Shown here piece by piece: positions 50,200-61,615 of a stretch of DNA of 64,000 nt. The position numbers and the translations under genes were made by a program. The notes under the pieces were generated by a model, which did no database searches, was not told where the DNA came from, and saw nothing but the letters and a program-made list of their open reading frames with translations. How positions within the stretch are numbered: position 1 is the stretch's first letter; each line of letters opens with the position of its first letter. This DNA comes from Argentina anserina (Eukaryota > Streptophyta > Magnoliopsida > Rosales > Rosaceae), in NCBI RefSeq assembly GCF_933775445.1, contig NC_065878.1:8381395-8445394 (forward strand), given 5' to 3'.

Positions 50200-52572
50200 T
50201 ACTACAAGCTTTCCTGAGCATCACTCATTTTCATGACCATTCAGTCATAGCGTGTCATATTAGTGCTCTGTTTTGATATGGTAATTAGATGTTGGTGTAA
50301 TCAATTGGATGAACTGAAAGCGAAATGTTGCTGTGGGAGTAAATTGTATATTGAGTTCTGAAATTTTTAAAAAAATCTTTTTGTTTTTTGGGGTTTTGTA
50401 GCTGCACTGGAGATGTTATATAGCAAATTATGAGCAATTCAATGGAATAAATTGATAGGGTTTACAGTGACTTGCCTATTGTACAAATTGTGAGATTACG
50501 AACAATTCTATGCTAAGACCATGGGGCAATACCAGAGCCACCATGATACATATTTAAGGTTGATCACCTAGCACTGATTCACGGATGCATGAGTCATGGA
50601 TACATGAAATTGGAGACGAATATAAGCCAGGGTGAGAATTGCTCATGCTGCGGCATGTCAGAGATGTCAACAAGATGAGGAAACGCCGTCCTGCGGTGCT
50701 TGAGCTAGAGGATTCCGGGATATGGGAGGTGGTTTGGTCAGGGATTGATGCACCCCACGTACGGCTGAGCTGTTTGCTATTAAGGTTGGATATCAAAAAT
50801 CTAATGTTTTATGGGTCCTCAGGGTTTCTTGAGCCGTTCAAGTGTGCAGTAGTGATCATTGATGCAAGCTAAGTCTCTAGAGCTTCTTGGGGATGAGGTA
50901 CCCTTCTTGCAGAGAAGGGAGGGCAGATCAATGACGGGAGATTAATTGGCAGGAAGGTACATGCATGCTTTCAGCGTAGCTCCATAGGCATCAAGGTACA
51001 TGCATGCTTTCTAACGACCAATTAAGTATCATGCGTCTAAACCTAAGTTTCTCAGATCATATTGCTACCGTCACATAAGATCCAGTTAAACCAAAACATA
51101 CACCAAACGTGCAACTTTGAATAACACATCAACCTAATCGGCTTTGGATTGAAGTGTATGTTACATAAACCTATACAAATATTTGGAATCATGACCCACA
51201 TAAGTAACCTTGCAATAACTTGCAAGGCCAAATCAAAGATGACCTTCATGCATTACATTTTCCTCTGTGATTGGTAAGATTAAAATAAAAAACAGTATAT
51301 GATAGAACAAGGAATACATTAATAAATCAGCTGACTGCAGCCCTCATCAACTTTTGGAGTCGACCATTACCCCGTTATAGTTAGCTGATGAATAACCTCA
51401 TAGCCAAAAGGCAGGCAAGTAGCTAGGTCTTGGCCGGTACGTTGCTTTCTTCTCCCAAAAAACATGAGCAATCACTAGATTAATTCTTTTTGAGACGAGA
51501 CTAGGTACCACAATGCATCACGTTTGATAACTACGTACAAGAACAAACCAAATCACTGTTTATGCTTAATGTCATGCGAAAGTGAACGAAGGCTGGCTAA
51601 AATGAACTCTCTTAAATCATACGACTGACTGACATGCAAAATAGAAATATAGCTGACATGCACTCTCTTAAATCATATAAGGTTGTTTTGGGTACTGCAA
51701 CAGAATCAATTACCAATATGAAGCTGTAATGCTAAAATTAAATCGTTAATAAATCTCCCTTCTATTGTCAAAAGACTTTTCTGTTCAGTAGAATAACTAG
51801 AATTACTCATAATGAACATCATACTTCTTTTTTATGCATCAACATCGTTAAGCTCAATGTAACATGAAAGCTGTGAAACTCATTACTATAGTCCAAGAAT
51901 TACCACGCAGAGAGTATCAGTAGCCATAATGCATGCAGCATGTTTGTTTACAAGGATCTAGCTTGTGTCAGTGCTCTTGTATATATATTGGAGAAAATCA
52001 ATGCCAAGCCAAAGGTTACGCAAAAGTGGTACGTAGCCCTAATATAGCACTCGATCTCTTTCACAATCTGTTCCAAGTGTTGCACAATACAACAAGCTAT
52101 TAGCTAGTGTTCATTCTAGCTACTAGGCTTCAGGGGAATGGGAACTCCGCTTGCCATAGTACGAACTGCTACGTGCAAAATTCCTATGGCAAGATATTGA
52201 TCGATGTACAAATCAATCAGCCAAATCAGAAAATGCCTTCTTCTTCTTCTTTTATATTTTAAATTTTTTTGTACACTTCATAGAGAGGAAGATTGTACAA
52301 TCGTGATTGGCAATAGTTTGGGAGATCCATCAGTTGATTTATACATTCAATCCCAAGTAGGTAAGTATTAGAAGGTTGCTTGACAACCACGTAAGCCACT
52401 GAAAAACTTAATTACTTGATAAACAAGCTTTTCCTTTCCTATAAAGATTTGATTTTCCAAATAGATTATGTGTTACTATCATTAGTAATAATTACTAAAC
52501 TATCAGGGGAGAGTTACATTTTCAATTGTTTAGAATTCTAAGCGATATAGAAACAGATCAAGAGGACTAGGC
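50200..52572. other. Gene-free spacer
   Basis: TIC40 3' UTR, then AT-rich sequence with no recognised gene. The stretch 51238-51520 is matched in diverged form at 54858-55050 on the other side of the RPW8-like copies. Confidence 0.4.
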
Positions 52573-53233
52573 ATGACGGTGACAACAATTGAAGCCGTGT
52601 TCCAAGAAGTGTGTGATATAGTTATGAAAGCGATGGAGAAGAGTAAAAATTTCAAACCCTTCCTGTTTAATTTGGAGGCCACGCTCATATCCTTAAGAGA
52701 TGATACCATCTAAGGCCGCCGGTTCAACAATCAAAGCTGGAGGCTCAGACAAGTCGTTGAAAAACTGCACGAGGAATCAAAGTTAATCCTGAAAGTCTCC
52801 AAGTTCCGAGCATGGCACTATTTCTGGGACGTCGACAAGTTCTTGGCGATGGTTCTTGAGGTTCTTGAATTGAATGAGTTCCTAAAATATCTCCATGATT
52901 GCATGAAGAGGAATAAAGGCCGAAAGGAGGAGTATAAGCGGGAAGAGTTTGAGGCTACTTACAGTGCTATGTGGCCTATTGCTTGTGCTCTTGAGGCTGA
53001 AGGAGGAGAAGCGGGTGATTAGAAATCTGCCTGACGAAGTCGAGAAAGCCTTTTTGCGCTGTCTGGAGAGAAAGGAGGTCATGACTATGGAGGAGCTGAA
53101 GAGTTTAGTAGAGGAGATGGAGAAATGGGTGAACGCGGTTTGGATCAGAAAGTTAAACAAGACGAAGGACGAGTGGATTGCATTAGGGGAGCTACTACGA
53201 TGTCTTCATGGACATCTGCCACGAGTTCCATAG
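52573..53233 (+). pseudogene. RPW8-like resistance protein pseudogene, copy 1
   Basis: The reading from the ATG at 52573 (TIEAVFQEVCDIVMKAMEKS, then FKPFLFNLEATLISL) matches the start of the RPW8 domain, a membrane-disrupting N-terminal domain of plant resistance proteins. TAA at 52711-52713 interrupts codon 47. The same frame goes on with FNNQSWRLRQVVEKLHEESK, KLILKVSKF and VLEVLELNEFL, typical RPW8 helices. It closes at TAG 53020-53022. A +1 frame then carries NLPDEVEKAFLRCLERKEVM to about 53233. So at least one stop and one shift are present. No NB-ARC domain follows. Confidence 0.75.
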
Positions 53234-53249
53234 GCATGACATATTTTCC

Positions 53250-53733
53250 TAATCCCGAAAGTCTCCAAGCTCTGAGCATAGCACTCTTTCCGTGACCTCG
53301 ACAAGAGGCAATGGTTCTTGAGGTTCTTGAATTGAATGAGAATTTGAAATTTCACCATGATTGCATGAATTCGATATATTAAAGGCCCGCCGAACGGTGC
53401 CGTTGACGGCAGAGGTGTTTCTGCGGGAAGAGTTTATGCATGGCTACTTACAGTGCTCTGGGGGACTCTTGTGTTGTTGAAGCTTAAGGAGGAAAAGCAG
53501 AAGAAGGTGGCCTAGTGATTAAAAATCCTGAGGAAGTCCAAAAAGCTTTTTCCCCCTATTTGGAGAGAATGGAGGTCATGACCACAGAGGCGCTGAGGAG
53601 TTTAGTAGTGGAGATGACGAAGTGGGTGATGGTGGTTTGGAGCAGAAGATCATGCAAGACCAAGTGGATTGCATTAGAGGAGTTGCTACAATCAGTACAA
53701 TGTCTTCATGGATTTCTGCCCCGATTGCCATAG
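53250..53733 (+). pseudogene. RPW8-like pseudogene, copy 2 (5' truncated)
   Basis: Tandem direct copy of copy 1 from about 52783 onward. It shares GAAAGTCTCCAAG, GGTTCTTGAGGTTCTTGAAT, CATGATTGCATGAA and GCTACTTACAGTGCT. The RPW8 start is missing, and an early frame is broken near 53370. The C-terminal frame (NPEEVQKAFSPYLERMEVMT, then WIALEELLQS) stays open to 53733. Spacing to copy 1 is under 20 bp. Confidence 0.75.
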
Positions 53734-56076
53734 TTCAGTAGGGAAGAATCAAAACAATGTCTTCAATCAGAACAAGTTGTTCTGTTCTTTCAATAGCTAA
53801 TCCAGAATATATATGTTGTTAAGGTTGCGGTTAGGGCAATGACGCGTATGTTGCTACATAGTCTGCTGGCATTGATACATTTATACACAAAGTTATGAGA
53901 ACTGAAGGATCAAAACAAATTTGGGTGTCGAAGCACTTTTGTAGAAAAATAATTAAAAGCATGAAAACCTATACAAAATTTGACTTATCGAATCGATTTA
54001 ATCTCTACTGCATTTGATTTCTTTTCCAGACCATGATGTTAAATTTGCACTGGTTAATTAATAAACTATAATAATCAAATTAATGTCGCATAGTTTTATA
54101 CGAATGATAGCATACGACTTGCATTGTGTACAACTCACGAAAATGATGTTTTTTTCAATTTAGAAAATAATTTGACTCAGTTGGGATTGGGTGATGTCAG
54201 TGTGAGATTTATGATTTGAATATTTGAGCCTCTAATCCACCATTCATACATCACACGGACCCTACATGTATTTTAAAACACATTCTATCCACCGTTGAAT
54301 TCGGTATGTATAATATGCAGCGCTGAACAAATCCGCAGTTGTACAAAGTAATACAAAGGAGTAAAATGTTGGAGTCAGTATTCAAAATTGGACCAAGTAA
54401 TTACACGTATCTGGCCAAACATGAGGATAGATTATATCCCAAAGTTCATTTTTGAAGGAGGAAAAAGGAAGAAACTATTATTGTAGACCGAATGCTTCTT
54501 CATGCATAATTAGTCAGAAACTATCCTTCCAAAATGGAATCAGGTCCTTTTAAGAACTCATTAAATTGTTGCAATCTGCATTCCAAGGTTACAAGCTGCT
54601 TTGTAAACAGTAAACGCCATCAGGAACCCAAATCTATATGTCTCACATATGATAGACTTGTCCTATCAAATAAACTCCCGGGACTTTGGCATATACCAAG
54701 CAAGCAAATTTGAAAAGCATATCCTGGTTGACTTGGTTAAATTGTTACACAACTACAAATACAATCTTCATTTCATAAACGACATAGGTAAGCTACTTCC
54801 AAAAAATAAAATAAAAACGACTTAGGTAAGCTGGCAACAAGTAAAAAGCAAAACTCAAAGATGACCATCATGCATAAGTAAGAACATGTAATATAGATGG
54901 TTCCCGTTATAGTTAGCTTCACTTAGCTGAGTGATCTTATAGGGAGGATCAAATTTGCTCTCCATAGCGAGAAGGCATGCAAGGGAGCATTCTTGGCAGC
55001 TTTCATATGAAACAGCATCAATCACCGTTCTTTCCGATACAAGACTAGGCACCACAAATATAGAGATGAAATGTTAAAAGAAAATAAAAATAAAAAATTT
55101 CAACAAACTAACTGAACCTGCAAATTACTGACTGCGATATGGGAAGACATTGTTTATGAAAGCACTCAAATTCATCTTTCTAATTACAACTAATATCAAA
55201 TTCTTAAAGTAGCGTTGCTTGTCTATATCCATTGCCCCTCTTTCTTTACAATTCATCAAAAAAATTTTGAATGTACATCACAGAGCAGTGGATAAGGAAT
55301 CACTAAAGCAAGCAAGCTATTCAGCTACGAAACCAAGCAACCAACAATCTCTGAGAGAGTAGATAACAAAATCTCTGAATTAAAGAAATAGCGAAAAAAG
55401 ATTAACTCCCCCTAAACACTGAAAAAAGAGGCTTAAATGCAGACCCTCTCCTACAGATGACCAAGCTCATCCCCCTCCCATACTCATAACTTTTCTATTT
55501 CTTACTAATCAGCAATTATGACCAGGGTATCTATGTCATGTTTGACAAATGGCTCCTTGTAAATATAAGGTCGTATCTTTGAAAGACACTGATAAAGAAG
55601 GTGAAATCAAAGCTATAGCAGACTACATGAACTTATAAGTAATTGTATTGATACCATGGCATTATAGCATAAAAACAGGTGCACTTGAAATCCTACATTT
55701 CTATAAAGATCAAATTGCGAAAAAAGACTGAATGTATCAGAAATAAGATCAATGTCATTGACAGGTTTGATAAAAAAACAAGGTCAGCTAGATGATTTAC
55801 CTCAATGCCGGAGTCATGATCCGAGTATATTGCAGCAACATGAGTTGCTGCTAGCCTGCATAGATTATTTTGTTGTCTGAGATTTATCACAAAATGTACA
55901 CAATAACTGTCCATCATTACCTGACATAGCCAGCCGATCCCTGGATGACAGTTCATCTCATCCTTCTCAGAAGTTATGTATGAATTGGAAATCATCATAC
56001 CCTTCCTTGCTAGAAAACCCGCTGACAGCTTATCAACCTCTACATGTGTAAGATCAAGAGGATATGAGACCTTCTT
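53734..56076. other. Gene-free spacer and PPR 3' flank
   Basis: AT-rich and non-coding. The stretch 54858-55050 is the diverged partner of 51238-51520. Sequence at 55690-56076 is probably 3' UTR of the PPR gene, with a possible intron donor near 55920. Confidence 0.4.
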
Positions 56077-58359
56077 TTAAAACTCCATCCAGCTAAATCC
56101 AGGATCTTTTGTGAGCCCTTTAGCTTTCATGTATTTTCTCATCATTCTCACTTTATCCCACTTTCCTACAGCTGCAAATACATTCGACACCAAAACATGA
56201 TACCCCGTGTCATAAGAATTTAATTCAACTATCTTCTTTGAGACACGTTCAGCTATCATTTCTTCACCGCTTTCTCGGCAAGCACTAAGTAAAGATCCCC
56301 AGATACTAGCATCCGCCTTGATTGGCATTGAATGAATAAAGTCCTCGGCTTGAGCTAATAGCCCAGAGCGGGATAGGAGGTCAACAACACACGCATAGTG
56401 TTCCATTCGAGGCTCAAGTTTGTGCTGTTTCTTCATCCGATCGAAGTAAGATAGACCCTCTTCTACCAAACCTGAATGGCTACAAGCATAGATGATGACC
56501 AGAAAAGCTAGATGATCAGGAAGAACACCGGTGGCTTCCATTTCTTCAAAACCTCTCAATGCTTTCTCACCTTCGCCATATGTGCCATATGCAGAGATCA
56601 ACGAAGTCCATGTCACCACATCCTTTATACACATTTGCTGGAATACCCGTATGGATGTTTCCAAGCTACCACAACTAGAGTACATTTCTATTAATGCATT
56701 ACCAACCGGGACCTCTAAATGAAAACCTAACCTGAAAATGCAGCCATGGGTCTCTCGTCCTTTTCGCTTGGCGGCAAGTAAGGAACACAGTGGTAAAATG
56801 CCTAACATTGTGGCCACATCAGGCATCACTCCTTCGTTTTTCATTCTAAGAACCATTCTTAAACCTAAACTACAGTCTTCATTACGAATGCAAGCAGAAA
56901 TTATGATATTCCATGTTACAACATCACGAGCTGTCATGCTGTCAAATACTTCCAGTGTATCTTGTATATTTCCACATTTAGCATACAAATCGACTAGAAC
57001 ATTGTTGACAATAATATCTGAATCAAATCCCAGTTTTACTATATCACAGTGGATCAATTTCCCCTGGTCCACCTGTCCGAGTTGAGTATACACAGACAGG
57101 ATCAACACGCAACTCACAGAATCAGGTTTCATGTTAGTTCGCATCATCTTGAAAAGATTCAACCCTTCATCAAAACAACCATTAAGAAAATAACCACTGA
57201 TCATAGAATTCCATGACACTGAATCTCTGCATTCCATAGAGTCAAATACTTCCCGTGAAGCTGACAGACTTCCACATTTTGCATACATGTCAATAGCTAT
57301 ATTATTTGCAATTGTATCAAATTCAAATCCACCTCTTTTCATGTAGCCATGAACATATTCCGCTAGTCCCAAGTCCCGTAAATGTGAACAAGCACGAAGC
57401 ACGGATGTGATTGTCAGCAAATCAGGCGTGAACTCCTTTATCATTTCCCTGAACAAGCTGATCGCCTCATCATGTAACCCCAACTGTGAGTACCCACAAA
57501 CCACAGTGTTCCAACTAACACAGTCCCTAACTACCATCCCCTCGAAAAAAACCTGAGCCTCTCTCCACCAACCAAACTTAAAGTACATTGCAAGAATCCC
57601 ATTACTTACTAAAACATCCGCATTCACCCCAATCTTCTCAACCAAACCATGAACCAACCGACCCTCCTTCACATCAACCAAGCCTCCACACGCCGGCAGC
57701 ACACCCCTTATCGTAAAACAATCCGGCACCAATCCCTCCATTCTCAATCCCCGAAACATCTCCAACGCCTCCTCCCAATACCCATTCGAACTATACCCCG
57801 AAACCAAACTATTCCACGACACGATATCTCTCACCGGCATTTCATCAAACACCTTCCGCGCATCACCGACCTCACCAAATCTCGAGTACATGTCGATCAA
57901 AGCATTACACACGTACACATCCGACTCAAACCCTTCCTCCGAAACGCGGCGGCGGACGACCGAGCCCGTTTGCACGTCACCCAGCGCGGCGCAGGCGTTG
58001 ATGACGGAAGGGAACGTGTGGGCGTCGGGCCGGACGTTAGATCGAAGCATGGCATTGTAATGGCGGAGAGCTTGGGAGTGGAGGGCGTTGCGGGTGAGGG
58101 CTCGGATGACGGAGTTCCAGAGGAAAGGGGTGTGTTTGGGGTGGAAGTGGCGGAAGAGTGATAGGCAAGAAATGGGGAGGCGGAGTTGGGAGTACTTGGA
58201 GATGAGTTGGCCGGAGAAGAAGAGGGAGTGGTGTAGGCCCAGAGTGGTGACGAGGGAGTGGAGCTTGTGGAGTTGTGTTAGGGTTTTGGTGGAAGATAGG
58301 GATTTGGACAAGAGGGAAAACAGAGCTTGTTTGGTAAGACCATACAACCTGCTTACCAT
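56077..58359 (-). CDS. PLS-class PPR protein lacking the DYW end
   Basis: Organellar RNA-binding protein. It is intronless, 760 residues, with roughly 17 PPR motifs of P, L and S type in tandem, each with the usual helix pair (for example NALIDMYSRFGEVGDARKVF and PVRDIVSWNSLVSGYSSNGY). An E motif (IWGSLLSACRESGE) and the start of the E+ region follow, ending DPGFSWMEF. From general knowledge the closest match is Arabidopsis At3g03580, which continues about 115 residues to a DYW domain. Here TAA follows the Trp-Met-Glu-Phe and no DYW sequence was found downstream. The start MVSRLYGL matches that relative's start. Probably involved in C-to-U editing, possibly with a DYW partner in trans. Confidence 0.92.
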   Translation of the reverse strand: MVSRLYGLTKQALFSLLSKSLSSTKTLTQLHKLHSLVTTLGLHHSLFFSGQLISKYSQLRLPISCLSLFRHFHPKHTPFLWNSVIRALTRNALHSQALRHYNAMLRSNVRPDAHTFPSVINACAALGDVQTGSVVRRRVSEEGFESDVYVCNALIDMYSRFGEVGDARKVFDEMPVRDIVSWNSLVSGYSSNGYWEEALEMFRGLRMEGLVPDCFTIRGVLPACGGLVDVKEGRLVHGLVEKIGVNADVLVSNGILAMYFKFGWWREAQVFFEGMVVRDCVSWNTVVCGYSQLGLHDEAISLFREMIKEFTPDLLTITSVLRACSHLRDLGLAEYVHGYMKRGGFEFDTIANNIAIDMYAKCGSLSASREVFDSMECRDSVSWNSMISGYFLNGCFDEGLNLFKMMRTNMKPDSVSCVLILSVYTQLGQVDQGKLIHCDIVKLGFDSDIIVNNVLVDLYAKCGNIQDTLEVFDSMTARDVVTWNIIISACIRNEDCSLGLRMVLRMKNEGVMPDVATMLGILPLCSLLAAKRKGRETHGCIFRLGFHLEVPVGNALIEMYSSCGSLETSIRVFQQMCIKDVVTWTSLISAYGTYGEGEKALRGFEEMEATGVLPDHLAFLVIIYACSHSGLVEEGLSYFDRMKKQHKLEPRMEHYACVVDLLSRSGLLAQAEDFIHSMPIKADASIWGSLLSACRESGEEMIAERVSKKIVELNSYDTGYHVLVSNVFAAVGKWDKVRMMRKYMKAKGLTKDPGFSWMEF

Positions 58360-59172
58360 CGCAGCCCTTGTCCTTTTTTTCTTTTTTTGGTAAGAATTTT
58401 GCAGACTGTATATATAGGTTTCCCTCTCTTTATTTGTCGTCGCAAAACGCCGCCATTTTGTACTAAATCAAAAGGAAAATAAAATAAAATCATACAAACA
58501 CTTATATTTTAGAATTACTCAATCGGGTCTCTTGCTCGATTATAAAAGACTCGAAAAAACTCTAATGTGTTACAGTTTTACTATTTGAAAAAAAATGAAG
58601 TCATTCTTAATTTTTTTTTATGTTTACTTTTACGAATAATAAGGAGGTATTACATTTATATATGAGAACTACGCCAAAATCTAAAATAATTCGGCTCTTT
58701 TTGCTCCATGGGCATGGAGTGACAGTGATTCTTTGTTTTTCCTTGCCTCTCTCCATTTCATTCAAGTTTGGTTATTCTTGTCTCTCGCATTTCCTCTCTA
58801 TTTTATTCAAGTTGAGTGCAAGCGCTCCTAGTTTTCTAAAAATCAACATCTAGTAGTACTGAAGTTTTTCCTTCCTTCCAAGTATTTTGAAGATGCTAAT
58901 AGGTGACTATTGACTAACCAGTTTGCATGTACAAAGAACAAAACGTCTTTCAGAATTGTGCATGACTTGTTATGCTAGGGATCTAGTTTGGATTGTAATG
59001 TCTTGTTATTTGTTAACCGAAATTTAAAATAGTATGCTAATTTCATGTATACACTAGCCCAGGCTCCTTCAACAGATACACTGAAGACCAAGTATGTCAT
59101 CAAAAAAAAAAACTACCAAAGTAAAAGCTATAAGCCTGTTAAGGCACCAAAAACCTCATCTCCTTGTAGCCA
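58360..59172. other. Gene-free spacer
   Basis: PPR promoter on the left and NPF 3' UTR on the right. No gene was recognised in the AT-rich middle. Confidence 0.5.
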
Positions 59173-61615
59173 TCAACGCAGAGTTCCCAGAGTCTTCTTA
59201 TATGTGTACCACTTGGAAATTAACATAAAAGTTCCAAGGTTCAGAGCACTCAGCACTGCCAAAAAACAGAAGAAATTATCGAGGTTACCATAGTTCAAAT
59301 TGTCCGGTAGCCATCCCGGCTTATTGTTCTTTGTAGTCACGTTGGCAACAATGGTGACGAGCAGTGAATTGAAGTAGTTTCCTAACGCGACAGTAGAGAG
59401 TGCGAGAGACAAACTCAAGCTTCTCATGGCGTCGGGTGCTTGATCATAGAAGAAGTCGACCTGTCCAATGACTGTGAAGACTTCTGCAGCACCTATTAGG
59501 AAGTACTGAGGCACTTGCCAAAAAACTGACATGGGCATATGGTCAAGGTCATAATAGCTGTGCTCTCGCACCATTTGGAGTCTGATATGTTCTAGAATTG
59601 CAGCACATATCATGGAAAAAATGGAAATGAAGAGACCAATGCCCATCCTTTGAAGTGAGGTTATGCCATTCTTGTGACCTGTGTATTTCCTAGTAAACGG
59701 GACAATGAGTCGATCGTAGATTGGAATCCAAAGAATGACACTAAGGGTGTCAAATACAGAGAGGGAGGCTGCTGGAATTTCAAAGCTAGAGGAGCCAACA
59801 TGAAGATCCATATGGCTGCCTTGCAACACAAAGAAGTTGCTCATCTGACTGAAGACTGCAGCAAAGACAATACCAGTGGCCCATATGGGAAGCAATTTTA
59901 TGATTGATTTTAGCTCTTCTACTTGCGTGACTGAACAAAGTCTCCATGGGTCTTTGAAGCCCTTTGTATTGTCTGTTGGTAGCTCAACAAATGCTTTGTC
60001 AAAGAACCTGCACAGGAAACATGCATATCAACAAGGCTGGGATAGTTTGATTGCTCATCACAACTAACCCTTCATCTCAATTGTGAGTTACTTAAATACA
60101 TAGTTCGATCATCATCAAAATCCAGGATTTCCAATTTAGAAACGAACCTAAACTCATTTGTGTGTTCAAGTTTACGGCTTCCTTTGATAGCAGACTCTGC
60201 ATTTGCAGTCTCATAGAAAAGAGACTCGTCTGCAGGTACTTTGACCCTGTATTTTCTCACAGATGCCACCACCACCTGAACTATTCGAGTTATCGGGCTA
60301 CCTCCTGGCTTCTGGTTCCTGTATAACTTAGTACCAGAGAAGAAACTCACTACAGCAAATGCCATGGATACTGCTGGTATGCCGAAACCCCATTCCCAAC
60401 CCTTGTTGGTTTGTATCCAGACCAGCAATGAACTAGCAATCAAAGCACCTATGTTGATGACAAAGTAGAACCAGTTGAAGAAAGAACTCTTGTGCTTCTT
60501 TTCAACCTCATCATCCTCATCAAACTGGTCTGCACCATAAGCTGAAACACAAGGCTTAATCCCACCAGTTGCCAAAGCTACTAGGTAAAGTGCCACGAAG
60601 CAGGCTGCTGATTGTCCGGCAGTTGCATAGCAATCATCTTTTGAAACACAGGTAGGTTTCAGGCCTGGGACTGAGGTTGTCATTGTCAAGAGAGCCATCC
60701 CCTATGCAGATACAGCAGAACTCAGGACTACTTACGATGGAGATTATACCAACAAAAGAAACTCCATAAACCATATAATTTCCGAACTAGTCACTTTCTA
60801 GCATTTTTCAAGACTATAAACTCCATCTTTTTAGCTCTGACTCTATTTCAGTAGTTCTCAAAACACGTTAAGCAATGGTCAAACGGCATCAAATAGTGCT
60901 CAATTGCCAGTTGTGCAGGAATCGAACCCCCTATCTTTGGTTCAAAATCTAACATGTCTAAATAAGGTCACATTTTGGAATCGTTTTACAAGCTAGTTAA
61001 GTACAAGTGCACTTTGGAATCAATCTAGCAATCTACATGTTCCCAGAACAATGCAACCACTAATAAGTTTTCATTAAATGCCAAACATGTTGCTTCATCG
61101 GCTATACGTAGTGTATTTGAAGTATTAAGGCAAATAATTAGAAACTTACAATGACATAGATGATTGTGAAAGAAGCAATGGTCTTGTATCTTCCCAAATA
61201 GGCATCAGCCAGAAATGCACCAATCAAAGGGGTGAGGTAGCAGGTTCCAGTCCAATTTGAGATACTTTTAGCTGCAGCAGCACTGCTCTGGTGAAGATTA
61301 TTCTTGAAATAAAGCACCAAATTTGCACTCAGCCCATAGAATGCTAATCTTTCACAAAATTCATTCCCTATTGATAAACCAATCAAACCCAAAAAAAATT
61401 ACAGTATCCAGAACACAAAGGGCAGGGCCTAGAACACAAAGAATCAATCATAATTTAGTACCTAATATAAAAGGGCATGCCTTCCAGGTTCCTGTGACAG
61501 TTTTGTTAGCTGGGTTTCCTCTGTAATCCAATGTCCCATCTTTGGTGTATGAATCATCTTCTGCATCGGGTGCTCCAACTCTCCCACCTTGTAAGTATAC
61601 ATAATCTTCTGCCAT
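59173..61615 (-). CDS. NRT1/PTR family transporter, NPF8-like
   Basis: Proton-coupled transporter with 12 expected membrane spans. Four exons (61615-61462, 61367-61150, 60701-60148, 60007-59173) give 586 residues, normal for [15 protein letters not shown] carries the ExxER proton-coupling motif in span 1. [20 protein letters not shown] and [16 protein letters not shown] are family signatures. The long cytosolic loop (about 225-330) carries HTNEFRFFDKA and [14 protein letters not shown]. The N-terminus [16 protein letters not shown] is hydrophilic as in di-/tripeptide carriers of clade 8 (PTR1/2/5 type). Substrate is inferred as peptides. The start is the first ATG. No operonic context, as expected in a plant. 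Confidence 0.93.

Noticed and set aside
50554..50872. Frames of about 80 codons after TIC40
   Set aside because: No signal of a domain, no promoter or splice context; composition like spacer.
57649..58393. Plus-strand frames of 170 and 101 codons inside the PPR gene
   Set aside because: Antisense shadows of the long PPR reading frame.
60905..60950. tRNA gene in the NPF intron (GGAATCGAACCCC)
   Set aside because: Only the T-arm-like word is present; no acceptor stem, D arm or anticodon arm could be folded around it.
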